DNA from: UBA6627 sp965248675
GTDB taxonomy: Bacteria; Chloroflexota; Dehalococcoidia; UBA2979
Direction of reading: 5' to 3'
Assembly (NCBI GenBank): GCA_965248675.1
Contig: CBDFJZ010000006.1
Location: 62,001 to 126,000, forward strand
Length of the DNA: 64,000 bases
The position numbers and the translations under genes were made by a program. The notes beneath the pieces are model-generated. The model did not search any database. It was not told the origin of the DNA and worked only from the letters and a program-made list of their open reading frames with translations. Below are positions 16,672 to 25,468 of this stretch, piece after piece; the stretch's first letter is position 1; each line of letters opens with the position of its first letter.

Positions 16672-17460
16672 GTGACCAACGAAACCTCCCCCGATTACGC
16701 GCTCCTCGACCAGGCCGGCCTCGCCAGCGCGATGTTCTACCCGCGCCCCGACGACGGCCCACCGCCGCCCGGCGCCAGCGACCACATGATCGAGGTCGCG
16801 TCCGGCGTTGCCCTCGGCGCGCGCTTCTACCCGGTCGACCCCGCCGCGCCGACGCTGCTCTACTTCCACGGCAACGGAGAAGTGGCCAGCGACCACGACG
16901 GCATCGCGCCGCTCTACCACGAGATCGGCGTCAACCTCTTCGTCGCCGAGTTCCGCGGCTACGGGCGGAGCAGCGGCCGGCCCACCGTCGAGGCGCTCGT
17001 CGGCGACGCGCATCCAGCAGCCGCCTACTTTCACGATCTGCTCGACCAGCACGGTTACTCCGAGCGACGCTTCATCATGGGCCGCAGCCTCGGCGCCCAC
17101 CCGGCGATCGAGGCGGCCGCCAACGCGGCCGGCCGGTTCCGAGGCCTGATCCTCGAAAGCGGCGCCGGCAACATCCGCCGTTCCATCGAGCGGGTGGGGC
17201 TCCTCGAGACGGAACTCGGCGCCACCCTCGCCGCCGCGCACGAGGCCAAAGTCGCGGGCATCGCCCTCCCGGTGCTGCTGATCCACGGCGAGGTCGACAC
17301 GCTCGTCCCGCTGGGCACGGCGGAGCTGACCCGCGAGCTACTGACCCCGACGACCGCCACGCTCGAGGTGATCCCGGGCGCCGGCCACAACGATCTGCTC
17401 TGGGTGGGCCGCGACCAGTACTTCAGCGCGATCGCAGACTTTGTCGCCGCAGCCGGCTGA
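16672..17460 (+). CDS. Alpha/beta-hydrolase
   Basis: A 262-residue cytoplasmic alpha/beta-hydrolase. The oxyanion-hole region is LLYFHGNGE, the nucleophile elbow is MGRSLGAHPA (Ser in GRSLG), the acid is in LLIHGEVDTLVP, and the base His is in GAGHNDLLW, so the triad is complete. The arrangement is like that of the FrsA/BEM46-type serine hydrolases. The substrate is not predictable. No Shine-Dalgarno sequence precedes the GTG. Confidence 0.85.
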   Translation: MTNETSPDYALLDQAGLASAMFYPRPDDGPPPPGASDHMIEVASGVALGARFYPVDPAAPTLLYFHGNGEVASDHDGIAPLYHEIGVNLFVAEFRGYGRSSGRPTVEALVGDAHPAAAYFHDLLDQHGYSERRFIMGRSLGAHPAIEAAANAAGRFRGLILESGAGNIRRSIERVGLLETELGATLAAAHEAKVAGIALPVLLIHGEVDTLVPLGTAELTRELLTPTTATLEVIPGAGHNDLLWVGRDQYFSAIADFVAAAG

Positions 17461-17518
17461 GGCTTCACATCTTGTGCCTCGCCGGTCAAAAAAGGGGAAC
17501 ACCGAGATCGGTGGACGC

Positions 17519-18310
17519 GATGACACTCGATCCTGAGCGCGAGACTTCCGCGAATGGGAGAAGGTCTTCAACGAGGGCGACCTGCTCCGGCAGACTCGCT
17601 GGCTCTTCAGAAGGCTGCCCAACAGCCCGCGCTGCGAACTCTGCAAGGCACCGTTTGCCGGACCGGGCGGGAAGCTCCTCCGGATCTTGAAGGGCGTCAA
17701 ACCCTCCGCCCTCAACCCCCGCTTCTGCAACGACTGCGAGCGCCTCGCGGAAGAGCATCCCAGTGGCGTCGTCACCGAGGTCGCCATGCTCTTCGCCGAC
17801 ATCCGCGGCTCCACCGCGATGGCCGAGGACATGGATCCTCGCGAGTTCTCCGCGGTCGTCGAGAGCGTCTACCCAGCGCATCACGGGTGCTGATCGACGA
17901 AGGCACTCTCGTCGAGCGTCTACTCGGTGACGAGGTCACGGCCGTCTTCATCCGTGGCCTCACCGGCAACCGCCAGGCCCAGCACGCCATCAGGGCCGCC
18001 GAGCAACTGATCGCCACCGCTCCGGACGCGGTCCCGATCGGCATCGGCGTCCACTCCGGCGAGGCCTTCGTCGGGGTCGTCGTCCGAACCCGGCAGCCTC
18101 ACCACCTTCTCCGCGCTCGGCGACACGGTGAACGTCGCCGCCCGCCTCGCCGCGACCGCGGGCCCCGGCGAAGCGATCGTCAGAGAGGCCGCGTGCAACG
18201 ACGCCGGCTTGACGTTCGCGGACCTCGAGGCGCGCGAGTTGGAGCTCAAAGGCAAGTCAGAGCCGGTGTCAGCGCGCGTCATCACCCGCGGTGTTCACGT
18301 GACGAGCTGA
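17519..18310 (+). pseudogene. Class III adenylate/guanylate cyclase with Cys-rich N-terminus, several frame changes
   Basis: Pieces of one cyclase lie in alternating frames. From about 17537 a frame reads RLPNSPRCELCKAPFAG, a typical Cys-x2-Cys head with its partner CNDCE, then LFADIRGSTAMAEDMDP (metal-binding Asp of the class III catalytic domain), ending at 17893. The next part (VLIDEGTLVERLLGDEVTAVF, GIGVHSGEAFVG) is in the frame before it, and the last part (FSALGDTVNVAARLA) is back in the first frame, ending in TGA at 18308. A likely start, MTLDPERE at 17520, needs a further shift. At least three single-base changes make this either a pseudogene or a badly sequenced gene. Confidence 0.75.
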
Positions 18311-18402
18311 GCCTCGTATCGGTTACCCGCCGAGGCTGGAGACGCCTCCGGGCGCCATGCGCGAGAACGAACCGCTTCGCGTCCCGCACTCTCGGCGACG
18401 TG

Positions 18403-19055
18403 TTACCCATCGCCCCTCGAAGGGAGCGTTGAAGATGTCACGGCGCTCAGCGTCGCGATTGCCCTGTCGGCGAAGAGGCCCGCGGCAAGAGCCGCGAAAG
18501 CCAGCCCGTACGGATTCACCGACGGCGCTCCGCCGCTGACGATCGCCTGCCGAATGAAGATCGCAAAGACGAAGCCGAGGACTGCTCCAACAGGTAGCTT
18601 CAGCAACATTGAGAACGTCTCGTACGACGGCTCGGCTGCAGCCAGTTCTCTCGACTGCGTCCTCACCTCCGCCCGCCGCACGTCTGATTCGGCAAGCTCC
18701 AACTGGGACAACAGCCGACGAGCCTTCTGCCTGTGCGAGGCCTGCAATCGCAGTGTTAGGAGCCCTTCGACTGCGCCACCGAGTGTCCCGCCAGCGCGCC
18801 GAAGAGGAGGAGGTGTCCATCGGCACTGACGCCGGCACCGGACAGCAGCAGCAGCGACGCGTCCAGCCCTCCCCCCCATCTGAACAGACCGGCCGATTGA
18901 GGGTCTTCACCGGGCCACAGCTGGACCATCGTGAAGCCGGAGGCAGCGCATGTCAGAGTCAATACTCCGAGAAGAACGTAACTTCTGGCGATGCCCAGCA
19001 GGTCTCGCGTCGACCCTGCATTGAGACGCCGACAACACTTTGCGCCCACATCCAT
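18403..19055 (-). pseudogene. Membrane protein of unknown function, frameshifted
   Basis: The N-terminal frame (from ATG 19055, MDVGAKCCRRLN) has a hydrophobic segment SYVLLGVLTLTCAASGFTMV and a second one near LLLLSGAGVSADGHLLLFGALAG. The other frame, ending at 18403, continues with GGAVEGLLTLRLQ, a charged helical stretch (ARRLLSQLELAESDVRRAE) and two more membrane segments (LPVGAVLGFVFAIFI and YGLAFAALAAGLFAD). The join near 18790 needs one base changed. No family is recognised. Lower GC around here and the absence of known neighbours hint at acquired DNA. Confidence 0.5.
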
Positions 19056-19206
19056 CGTCGAGCCTCCGTCTGGGGTGGATTCGAGAGAAGCTCGGCGCGT
19101 CGCCACCTCAACCTACTCTGAAGCGTTGACAATATAGTAAGTTTCTGGAGCGTCAGCTCGGATCGGGCTGGGAGCATCACGCGCTTTACGTGGAGATGTA
19201 AAGTAA

Positions 19207-19587
19207 ATGGCATTCTTCATTCGAGACGAGCGGGAGCGGACCGGGCTGATCCTGCTGATCGATCGCAAGTCTGATGGAACTGTCATCGACTTCGTCTGCA
19301 AGGAAGCGACCGGCACGCTCTCACCAGTCCCCGATAATCTGATCAACGATCCGAGTTCAAATTTCGACTCGACATATCGAGTGCTCACCGACTTTGCTCG
19401 CGGTAGACCCCCGTCAGTCATGCGAGTCGACACGACCGAGCTACCGCCCGGCCTCATCACCTTGGCGCAAGACAGCTTCGTAAAAGCGGCCCTCGACTCC
19501 GCTGACCGCGACCAGACGCGGATCGCCCTCTCAAGGGAGAACCGCGCCGACTTCGGCTTTGACGAGCGCGCGCAAGCCGGAGTCTGA
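19207..19587 (+). CDS. Hypothetical protein, 126 residues
   Basis: No family recognised. The sequence is mixed alpha/beta without membrane segments or Cys motifs: it opens with FFIRDERERTGLILLIDRKSDG and contains a short acidic/charged C-terminal helix (SADRDQTRIALSREN). The DNA before it (19100-19210) is AT-richer than the rest of the window, and a TAAAGT hexamer sits immediately before the ATG. No ribosome binding site. It could be an acquired gene; expression is unproven. Confidence 0.45.
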   Translation: MAFFIRDERERTGLILLIDRKSDGTVIDFVCKEATGTLSPVPDNLINDPSSNFDSTYRVLTDFARGRPPSVMRVDTTELPPGLITLAQDSFVKAALDSADRDQTRIALSRENRADFGFDERAQAGV

Positions 19588-19627
19588 GCAGCCCGCGCAG
19601 CTAAGCCTGCGCTCCCGGCGCGCTGCT

Positions 19628-19954
19628 TCAGCGTTCCTCGGGCACCATGTTCCGCAGCACGAACCGCTTCGCGCCCTCACCGCCGCCGATCCGCAGCTCG
19701 AACTCGTCGGACCCGGCCGGGGCCGAGAGCGCGAAGTCGAGGAACGCGCAACACTGGCGCTCCAACCCCATCCACTGACCCGCGCTCGCCAGCAGCTCCG
19801 GTCGCGCCGGGTGGCGGAACGTCACCGCGTCGTCTTGTTCCTCGAATCCGACACACGCGGCCTGCAGCGTTGCGCCCGCGTCGGCGTGCGCTGGCTGCTC
19901 ACCCCGCGCGATCGCACCCATGTTGCAGGCGATCGGAATATCTAGCCGTTCCAT
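19628..19954 (-). CDS. Small conserved protein with ERQCCAFL motif
   Basis: A 108-residue protein with RHPARPELLASAGQWMGLERQCCAFLDFAL, where two adjacent Cys follow Glu-Arg. Similar small proteins occur next to MerR regulators and in mercury or heavy-metal loci, so metal binding by the Cys pair is plausible, but no biochemical role is known to me. The ATG overlaps closely with the end of the small membrane protein gene (2 bases apart), so these two form a divergent operon opposite the MerR gene. Confidence 0.6.
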   Translation of the reverse strand: MERLDIPIACNMGAIARGEQPAHADAGATLQAACVGFEEQDDAVTFRHPARPELLASAGQWMGLERQCCAFLDFALSAPAGSDEFELRIGGGEGAKRFVLRNMVPEER

Positions 19955-19955
19955 C

Positions 19956-20189
19956 TCAGCTTCCCTTCACGGTCGCGACCGCGGGAGTCGAGGCCCAGCG
20001 CCGCAACGCGATCACCGACCACACACCCTCCACGAGGGCGAACGGCCAGGACTCAATCGCGACCGCATACGCAGCAGCGCTCACGCTTGCCGCCGCGAAG
20101 ACGAGCACCCAGGTTCGCCCGCGCGCCTCGAGCGCATACGCGCTGACCATCACCGTGACGCTGGCGAATCCCCACAGGTCGAGGCCCAT
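19956..20189 (-). CDS. Small integral membrane protein
   Basis: A 77-residue protein with two or three hydrophobic segments (GFASVTVMVSAYALEA; WVLVFAAASVSAAAYAVAI; FALVEGVWSVIALRRW). The C-terminal WSVIALRRW pattern is common in small CBU_0592-like membrane proteins, so it may belong there. It is the first gene of a two-gene operon that starts 27 bases from the MerR-type operator and faces away from merR. Possibly a stress- or metal-responsive membrane component; inference only. Confidence 0.6.
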   Translation of the reverse strand: MGLDLWGFASVTVMVSAYALEARGRTWVLVFAAASVSAAAYAVAIESWPFALVEGVWSVIALRRWASTPAVATVKGS

Positions 20190-20215
20190 GCGCGGCTCCC
20201 TTGCATTCGTTGTAT

Positions 20216-20237
20216 GACTTCGAGTTGACTTGAAGTC
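20216..20237. promoter_or_regulatory. MerR-type operator dyad between divergent genes
   Basis: GACTT and AAGTC form the outer arms, with AGT and ACT as inner arms; only four central and flanking positions break symmetry over 22 bases. TTGACT (20225-20230) inside it could be a -35 box. It lies between the MerR gene (start 20263) and the divergent small membrane protein gene (start 20189), the normal place for a MerR-family site. Confidence 0.6.
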
Positions 20238-20262
20238 AAGCTCACGCTCGAAGGGTCGTCAG

Positions 20263-20670
20263 ATGGTCTTCAGTATCGGCGAAGTCGCCCGCGAAACGGG
20301 ATTCCCCGCATCCACGCTGCGCTACTACGAGCAGATCGAGCTGCTGCCTCCACCCGCCCGGGTCGGCGGTCGCCGCGTTTACTCCGAGGCCGCCGTGGAC
20401 CGGCTGCGCGTGATCGCGCTCGCCCGCTCGCTCGACTTCCCGCTCGACGAGATCCGCGATCTGCTCGACGGATTCCCCGCCGGCACCCCCGCGTCGAAAC
20501 GCTGGCGCGAGGCGAACCGCGTGCGCATCGCGGCGCTCGAGGCGCAGACGGCGGACATCGAGCGCATGCTCGGCTTGCTCCGCCACCTTTCCGAGGATTG
20601 CGACTGTGCTGAGCTCAGCGAGTGCGCCCGGCACTGGCTGGACCGGTCTCGCGACGAACGATCCGGCTAA
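20263..20670 (+). CDS. MerR-family transcriptional regulator
   Basis: A 135-residue regulator. The N-terminal winged helix is MVFSIGEVARETGFPASTLRYYEQIELLPP with the wing GGRRVYSEAAVDRLRVI; a long dimerisation helix spans about residues 75-112; the C-terminus carries a Cys cluster (SEDCDCAELSECARHW) that can bind a thiophilic metal, as in MerR/CadR/ZntR-type sensors. The family works by twisting an over-long promoter spacer. The 22-base dyad upstream is the probable site. The ATG was chosen at the start of the HTH domain. Confidence 0.88.
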   Translation: MVFSIGEVARETGFPASTLRYYEQIELLPPPARVGGRRVYSEAAVDRLRVIALARSLDFPLDEIRDLLDGFPAGTPASKRWREANRVRIAALEAQTADIERMLGLLRHLSEDCDCAELSECARHWLDRSRDERSG

Positions 20671-20673
20671 GCT
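20668..20673 (+). promoter_or_regulatory. TAAGCT -10-like box six bases before the TlpA-like selenoprotein gene
   Basis: TAAGCT, six bases, then ATG at 20680. It overlaps the TAA stop of the MerR gene. No ribosome binding site is present, so a leaderless transcript is suggested. The -35 region is not obvious. Confidence 0.4.
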
Positions 20674-20679
20674 CCGACT

Positions 20680-21798
20680 ATGGTCACCATCCTCACACCC
20701 CTCACCGCAATCGACGTTGCCGCCGAAGCCGACGGCAACGACCTCTGGCTCACCGCCGCCGATCTCCCGCGCGCCACCGGCTACGAGCTGAAACCCGAAG
20801 GCTTCTGCCAGGACGACCTCTGCGTCCGCGTCCCCGCCGGTCGCGAGTCCGCCTTCGTCCGCGACGGCGCGGAGGGCGTCGCGGTCAACGTCGCCAACTT
20901 CTGGCGCTACCTCGACGCCGCTGTAGTCCGCGATGATCGAGGCGCAACCTGGTCCCTCGGCGACCCGCCATCCAACCATGCGTCTCGCCTCGATTCCCTC
21001 GCGGCTCCGGAGTTCACGTTGCCGGACGTCAACGGCACGCTGCACTCGCTCAGCGACTACCGCGGCCGCAAGGTCCTGCTCGCCGCGTGGGCTTCGTGGT
21101 GAGGCTGCCGCGCGGACCTGCCCGTGTGGCAGCAGCTGATGGAGGACCTCGGTGGTGACGACTTCACGGTCATCGCGGTCGCGCTCGACAGCGAGCCCGG
21201 TGCCCCCGATCCCTGGATCGAGGCGGCCAACCCCACGTACCCGGTGCTGATCGATCGCACCCACCAGCTCGCCGCCAGCTACGGCATCGTCAACGTGCCA
21301 ACCGCCGTCTGGATCGACGAACGCGGCCAGATCGTCCGCCCGGCCGAAGTCGCCGGCGCCTACGAGGCGTTCCGCCATGTCGACCCGGAGCTCGGTCGCA
21401 TTCCCGACGAGCATGTCAAGCACTCGAAGCAGGTCCGTCGCGCCTACCTCGAGGCGATCAAGGACTGGGTCGCGCGCGGCTCCGAGAGCGAACACGCGCT
21501 CTCCGCGGCCGAGATCCGCGACCGCCAGCCAGCGAACGATCCCGCCGTCGCCGAGGCGCACGCCCGCTTCCGCCTCGGCCAGCACCTCGAAGCGAACCGC
21601 GATGCCGAAGGCGCCCGCGCACAATTCGACGAGGCGTCGCGGCTACACCCCGATAGCTGGGCGATCTGGCGTCAGGCCGCCGGCAAGCTGGAGAACGGCA
21701 TCGCCGCTGGCCCCGCGTTCAGCGCCCGCCTGCAGGCGCTCGGCGACCGCCGCTACTATCCGCCGGTCGAGATGGCCGGGATGCCCGACGAGGTCTGA
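20680..21798 (+). CDS. ResA/TlpA-like redoxin, predicted selenoprotein (WAxxUGC motif, Sec141)
   Basis: A 372-residue cytoplasmic protein if TGA at 21100-21102 is read as selenocysteine. The N-terminal ~105 residues are a separate domain with PEGFCQDDLCVRVP. The thioredoxin-fold domain starts at APEFTLPDVNG and has its redox centre in WASW-U-G-C-R, matching the known WAxxUGC selenoprotein motif, followed by LPVWQQL, VIAVALD and the cis-Pro region NVPTAVWI. The C-terminal ~110 residues look like a TPR-like helical extension (AEAHARFRLGQHLEANRD). Frame and homology continue through the TGA to 21798. A 12-bp hairpin starts one base after it. No signal peptide is seen. Confidence 0.88.
21104..21133 (+). 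promoter_or_regulatory. SECIS-like 12-bp hairpin after TGA of the redoxin gene
   Basis: GCTGCCGCGCGG (21104-21115) pairs along its full length with CCGTGTGGCAGC (21122-21133), counting two G-U pairs, around the six-base loop ACCTGC. It begins two bases after the TGA and the loop starts 14 bases after it, close to the distance used by bacterial SECIS elements. The loop lacks the E. coli GGU, as is common outside that lineage. Confidence 0.65.
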
Positions 21799-21890
21799 AC
21801 CGCCAGAGCCGCACCGTCAGAGTTGGGCGAACCAACGAGCAACATCAGTTACGATCCTCCAAACGCACCCCGCCCGCGGAAGGCCTGCTT

Positions 21891-22769
21891 GTGATCTGGG
21901 ACGTCCACTGCCACTTCCCCAGGAATTGGCAAGACCCCGACAACTTCGATCCGGCGAGCGAGATCGACGCCCGAGCGGACGCGTTGCGCGCCGCGGGCGT
22001 CACCCGCGCCTCGATCCTCGCTGGCGGCCGCTTCGGCCTCGACTATGAACAGTCGCTCGCCTACACCAGGCGGCACGAGGATCTGTTCCTGCCTTCCGCG
22101 ATGATCGACCCCGAAGACGCCACCTATCGCGACATCAAGGAGCTGCACGACCTCGGCTACCGCGGCCTCAAGATGATTGGCGTCCGCCGCCCGTACGACG
22201 ACTACGGCTACTTCGGGATCTACCAGGCCGCCGAGGAGCTCGATATGCCGATCCTGATGCACATGGGAGTGATCGGCGGCGGCATCGACTACTCGGTCAC
22301 CCACCCGCGCCGCGATCCTGAGGCCGCGCAACGCTTCAAGGAGATGCGCAATAGCCCGCGCGCCCGCGGCCGGGACGTCTCGGCAACACGCATGCGCCCC
22401 TTCCACATGGACACGATCGCCAACAACTTCCCTGAACTGAAGCTGATCGGCGCCCACATGGGCGGTACCGGCAACTACGACGAGGCCGCATCGGTCACCC
22501 GCTGGCGACACAACGTCTACCTCGACATGTCCGGCGGCGACACGATCGAACGGCACGCCGTCGAGCGCCGCCTCGTCGGCCACGAGATCGGCGTCGAGAA
22601 GCTCACCTGGGGCTCCGACTGCGGCAACGACGAAATCGCCGATCATGTCGCCAACCTCGAACGGATCTTCGACGAGGTCGGGCTGTCCGAGGACGAGCGC
22701 GATCGCATCCGCTACCAGAACGCCGCCGAAATCTTCGGTGAGGCCGAACCGGTCCACGCCGCGGAGTAG
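21891..22769 (+). CDS. Amidohydrolase-family (TIM-barrel) protein
   Basis: A 292-residue metal-dependent hydrolase or decarboxylase of the amidohydrolase-2 type. Metal ligands are visible in order: HxH in WDVHCHFPRN, His in PILMHMGV, His in LIGAHMGG and Asp in WGSDCGND. Length and layout match ACMSD-like decarboxylases and related hydrolases; the substrate is unknown. GTG start, with a TACGAT hexamer about 36 bases upstream. The gene downstream starts 5 bases after its stop, so they are probably cotranscribed. Confidence 0.85.
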   Translation: MIWDVHCHFPRNWQDPDNFDPASEIDARADALRAAGVTRASILAGGRFGLDYEQSLAYTRRHEDLFLPSAMIDPEDATYRDIKELHDLGYRGLKMIGVRRPYDDYGYFGIYQAAEELDMPILMHMGVIGGGIDYSVTHPRRDPEAAQRFKEMRNSPRARGRDVSATRMRPFHMDTIANNFPELKLIGAHMGGTGNYDEAASVTRWRHNVYLDMSGGDTIERHAVERRLVGHEIGVEKLTWGSDCGNDEIADHVANLERIFDEVGLSEDERDRIRYQNAAEIFGEAEPVHAAE

Positions 22770-22774
22770 CCTGC

Positions 22775-23998
22775 GTGACCGACGAGCAGCCACCCGAGGA
22801 TCGCGAGCAGCCCTCCCCACCAGACCTCGAACACAGCGAGAACCCCGCCGAGGACGGCTCCTCCGAAGATGAGGATCAGCCCGAACCCGAGGCTGCCGAC
22901 CCCGAGCCCTCGGCCGCTGAAACCGAGCCTGAGGCCGACGACCCCGAGCCCGAGAACGACGCACCCGCCGATCAGGCAGATCTGGCGGACGCTGAACCCG
23001 ACGCTGATCTGAGAGACTTCGAGACCGTCTCCGCCACTGGCGTCGGGCGCCCCGAGACCGACGTACGGCCGCGCTCGACCCTCACCGGTCCGGTCCCACC
23101 ACCGGCGGCGCCGCCGCCCGTGGCGCCGCCGCCCGTGGCGGCCGCCGCCACGACGCTGCCAACGGCGTGGCCCGATCCTGCCCCCGCCAGCAGTTCCGCG
23201 GGCGAGTCCGGACGCTTCGAGGGCCTGATCGTGACCGCCCCGATCGTGATCCTCGGCGCCCTCGTGACCATCGCGTTCGTCATGTTCGTCGGGATCGAGC
23301 CCACACCGCGCTGGCTGCTGCTGTTCGCGGCGGTGATCGCCGTCCTCGGGACCGACGGCGCGCTCCGCCGAACGTGGCCCCGGCCCTTCGAGCGCGCGCC
23401 CGATACGGCCGATTCAACGCCGTACCTGTTCCTCCCGGCGCTGGCCGTGATCGCCGCGCCGATGCTGATCGAGCACAACGTCGGCGGCTACCTCGTGCTC
23501 GCGGCGGCGCTGCTCGCCGGCGGCGCCTTCACCGCCGTGATCGCCGCGCAGGTCAGCTCGGTGCGTGTCGCCGCCCCGGCCTACCCGCTCGTGAGGCTGA
23601 TCTCCACGGCGGCCGTCTACTTCAGCGCATTCGCGCTCTTCTCGTTGAGCTACGTGCTGGACGTGGAGCTGCCCGCGGCCATCGCCGCGGTCGGCGTCGT
23701 CGCGGCGATGCTCGGGGTCGAACTCTTCCGCGAGGGCCAGGTCGATCCGCTCGAAACGCTCCTGTTCTCGATCGTCACCGGCGTCATCCTCGGCGAGGTG
23801 CGCTGGGTGATGTACTACGTCCCCGTCGGCGGCTACCTCGCGGGCCTCGCGCTGCTGCTCGCGTTCTTCCTCGTCACCGGGCTGCTGCACTCGCACCTGA
23901 CGCGGCGCCTCAACAGCACCGTGACGCTCGAATACGCGGGGATCGTGGCCGCGGGTCTGTTGCTGGTGGTGATCGCCAACCAGGCGGGCCTGGGCTGA
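22775..23998 (+). CDS. Multi-spanning membrane protein with long acidic, Pro-rich N-terminal tail
   Basis: A 407-residue protein. Residues 1-145 are disordered and strongly acidic (many Glu/Asp/Pro), ending in PPPVAPPPVA repeats. The rest has about eight hydrophobic helices (LIVTAPIVILGALVTIAFVM, WLLLFAAVIAVLG, YLVLAAALLAGGAFTAVI, LFSIVTGVILGEV, GLALLLAFFLVTGLL and others). No transport or enzyme motif is recognised. GTG start five bases after the amidohydrolase stop. The tail would be cytoplasmic if the N-in rule holds. Confidence 0.7.
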   Translation: MTDEQPPEDREQPSPPDLEHSENPAEDGSSEDEDQPEPEAADPEPSAAETEPEADDPEPENDAPADQADLADAEPDADLRDFETVSATGVGRPETDVRPRSTLTGPVPPPAAPPPVAPPPVAAAATTLPTAWPDPAPASSSAGESGRFEGLIVTAPIVILGALVTIAFVMFVGIEPTPRWLLLFAAVIAVLGTDGALRRTWPRPFERAPDTADSTPYLFLPALAVIAAPMLIEHNVGGYLVLAAALLAGGAFTAVIAAQVSSVRVAAPAYPLVRLISTAAVYFSAFALFSLSYVLDVELPAAIAAVGVVAAMLGVELFREGQVDPLETLLFSIVTGVILGEVRWVMYYVPVGGYLAGLALLLAFFLVTGLLHSHLTRRLNSTVTLEYAGIVAAGLLLVVIANQAGLG

Positions 23999-24148
23999 AC
24001 GGCCCGGAGGCCGGCTCGCACCGAGCGAGCGGCTCTCGAAATCTTCACTGACCTTGCGGACGTAAGGTTCTCGGCAGTAATAGTGGAAGTGCCCACCCCG
24101 CAGCGTAAATGTCGCCGGCCGCCGGCGGCCGCGGAGAGACGGACCGCC

Positions 24149-25281
24149 ATGAATCGCCCGGTCATGCTCGGACTAGCCGTGGTCGCGGCGGTATTCTTCG
24201 CCTGTACAACCGGCGGAGACGACAGCGTCATCCCCACGAGCACCGGATCACCCGCCGCCGTAGCGCCGAGCTGTACCTTCGCCGACTCGACCCCGCTGGT
24301 GTTCGCCTCCGTGACCCAGGTGATCACGGATGTCGCCACCGGAACCGCCTTCGCGATCGGTGACGGCGAGTTCGTGACCGCGGCACACGTCGTCTTCGAT
24401 GCCAGCGAGATCACCCTCCGAACTTCGTCCGCTGAAGCTCCGGCAGAGCTGATCGGCGTCGAGCTCGACACCGACATCGCGATCCTCCGCTCGGAGATCG
24501 CGGGGATTCAGCCCGTACAGTTCGGCGACCTCGATGAGCTCGCCGCCGGTCAGAGCGTCGCCGTCGCGGGCTATCCGAGATTCGTCGAGGACGATCCGTC
24601 GGTCGTCAGCGGCCTGCTGTCCAAGATCGTCGAGGATCCGGACGTCGGGTTCGGGACGTTCCTGCAAACAGACGCGGCCGTAAACGTCGGCAACAGCGGT
24701 GGCCCGATGTTCAATGAATGCGGCCAGGTCACCGGGATGATCGTCCGCAAGATCGTCGACACCTCAATCGAGGGCATCAGCTGGGCCGTCGCCGAAAACA
24801 CGATCCAGACCGCGCTGCCCCGCGTCCGGCGAAAGGGCCCCCCGCCGGCGCAAACTGAGCCGACGCAGCCGGTCGCGAGTTCGACCGACCAGGCAGTCGA
24901 CTTCCTGAACCTGGTCGATATCGCCTACTTCGCCCTCGACGACGCATTCGTCTCGATCCTCGACGATTGGCGAAATGAGGTCGTCGACGATGAGGCAGCC
25001 ATGAGCCTCCTCTACGCGCTCGAAGAGGAGTCATATGCATACGCTGATACCATCCTCGCCGAGACAGCAGCCTCGAGCAGTACGCGCCCGGATGCGAACT
25101 GGCGCGGCAGTCGCTCGGCAACGCGATCATCCTCGTCGGCGTCGCCTCCGGGTACACCGGTCTCTACTTCGAGACCGGACCCGAGAGCGCGCTCGACGAT
25201 GCCGCCGATGCAGAGGAAAGCAGCATCGAAGCCTGGAACATCGCGCAAGACTACCTGGACGACTGTCGCGCCGGTCGTTAG
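24149..25281 (+). CDS. S1-type (trypsin-like) serine protease lipoprotein, frame change near the C-terminus
   Basis: N-terminal lipoprotein signal with Cys19 (VVAAVFFAC), then a trypsin-fold domain with the full triad: H80 in FVTAAHVV, D109 in ELDTDIAILRS and S183 in VGNSGGPMF. The catalytic domain ends near residue 215. A C-terminal helical region follows and is split: the first frame runs to about 25060, while the sequence LEQYAPGCELARQSLGNAII to CRAGR is one frame over, ending in TAG at 25279. The other frame would instead run to 25339 through low-complexity Ser/Arg sequence. One base gained or lost near 25060 explains this. Probably exported and membrane-anchored. Confidence 0.82.
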
Positions 25282-25353
25282 CCATCGGCCCGACGCCAAC
25301 CGGCGTCGGACGAAGCCCCATCGATCAGCCCTCTGCTAGCATCGGTGACCGCT

Positions 25354-25430
25354 CGGGGAGTGGCGCAGTCTGGTAGCGCACCTGTCTGGGGGACAGGTGG
25401 TCGTCGGTTCAAATCCGGCCTCCCCGACCA
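25354..25430 (+). tRNA. tRNA-Pro (anticodon GGG), CCA encoded
   Basis: Complete cloverleaf: acceptor CGGGGAG/CTCCCCG, D-arm GCGC...GCGC, anticodon stem CCTGT/ACAGG with loop CTGGGGG (anticodon GGG), and T-arm GTCGG-TTCAAAT-CCGGC. The 3' CCA is in the DNA. No integrase or attachment-site repeat is visible next to it. Confidence 0.97.
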
Positions 25431-25468
25431 GCTTCGAACCTGACGTTCGCTGTACGGGTGCGTCGTAG

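Noticed and set aside
17891..17893. TGA in the cyclase region as a third selenocysteine codon
   Set aside because: Homology continues in a different frame after it, so this is a frame change, not recoding, and no Cys is expected there.
25354..25430. tRNA-Pro as an integration site for a mobile island
   Set aside because: No integrase gene or repeated 3' tRNA fragment is visible on either side.
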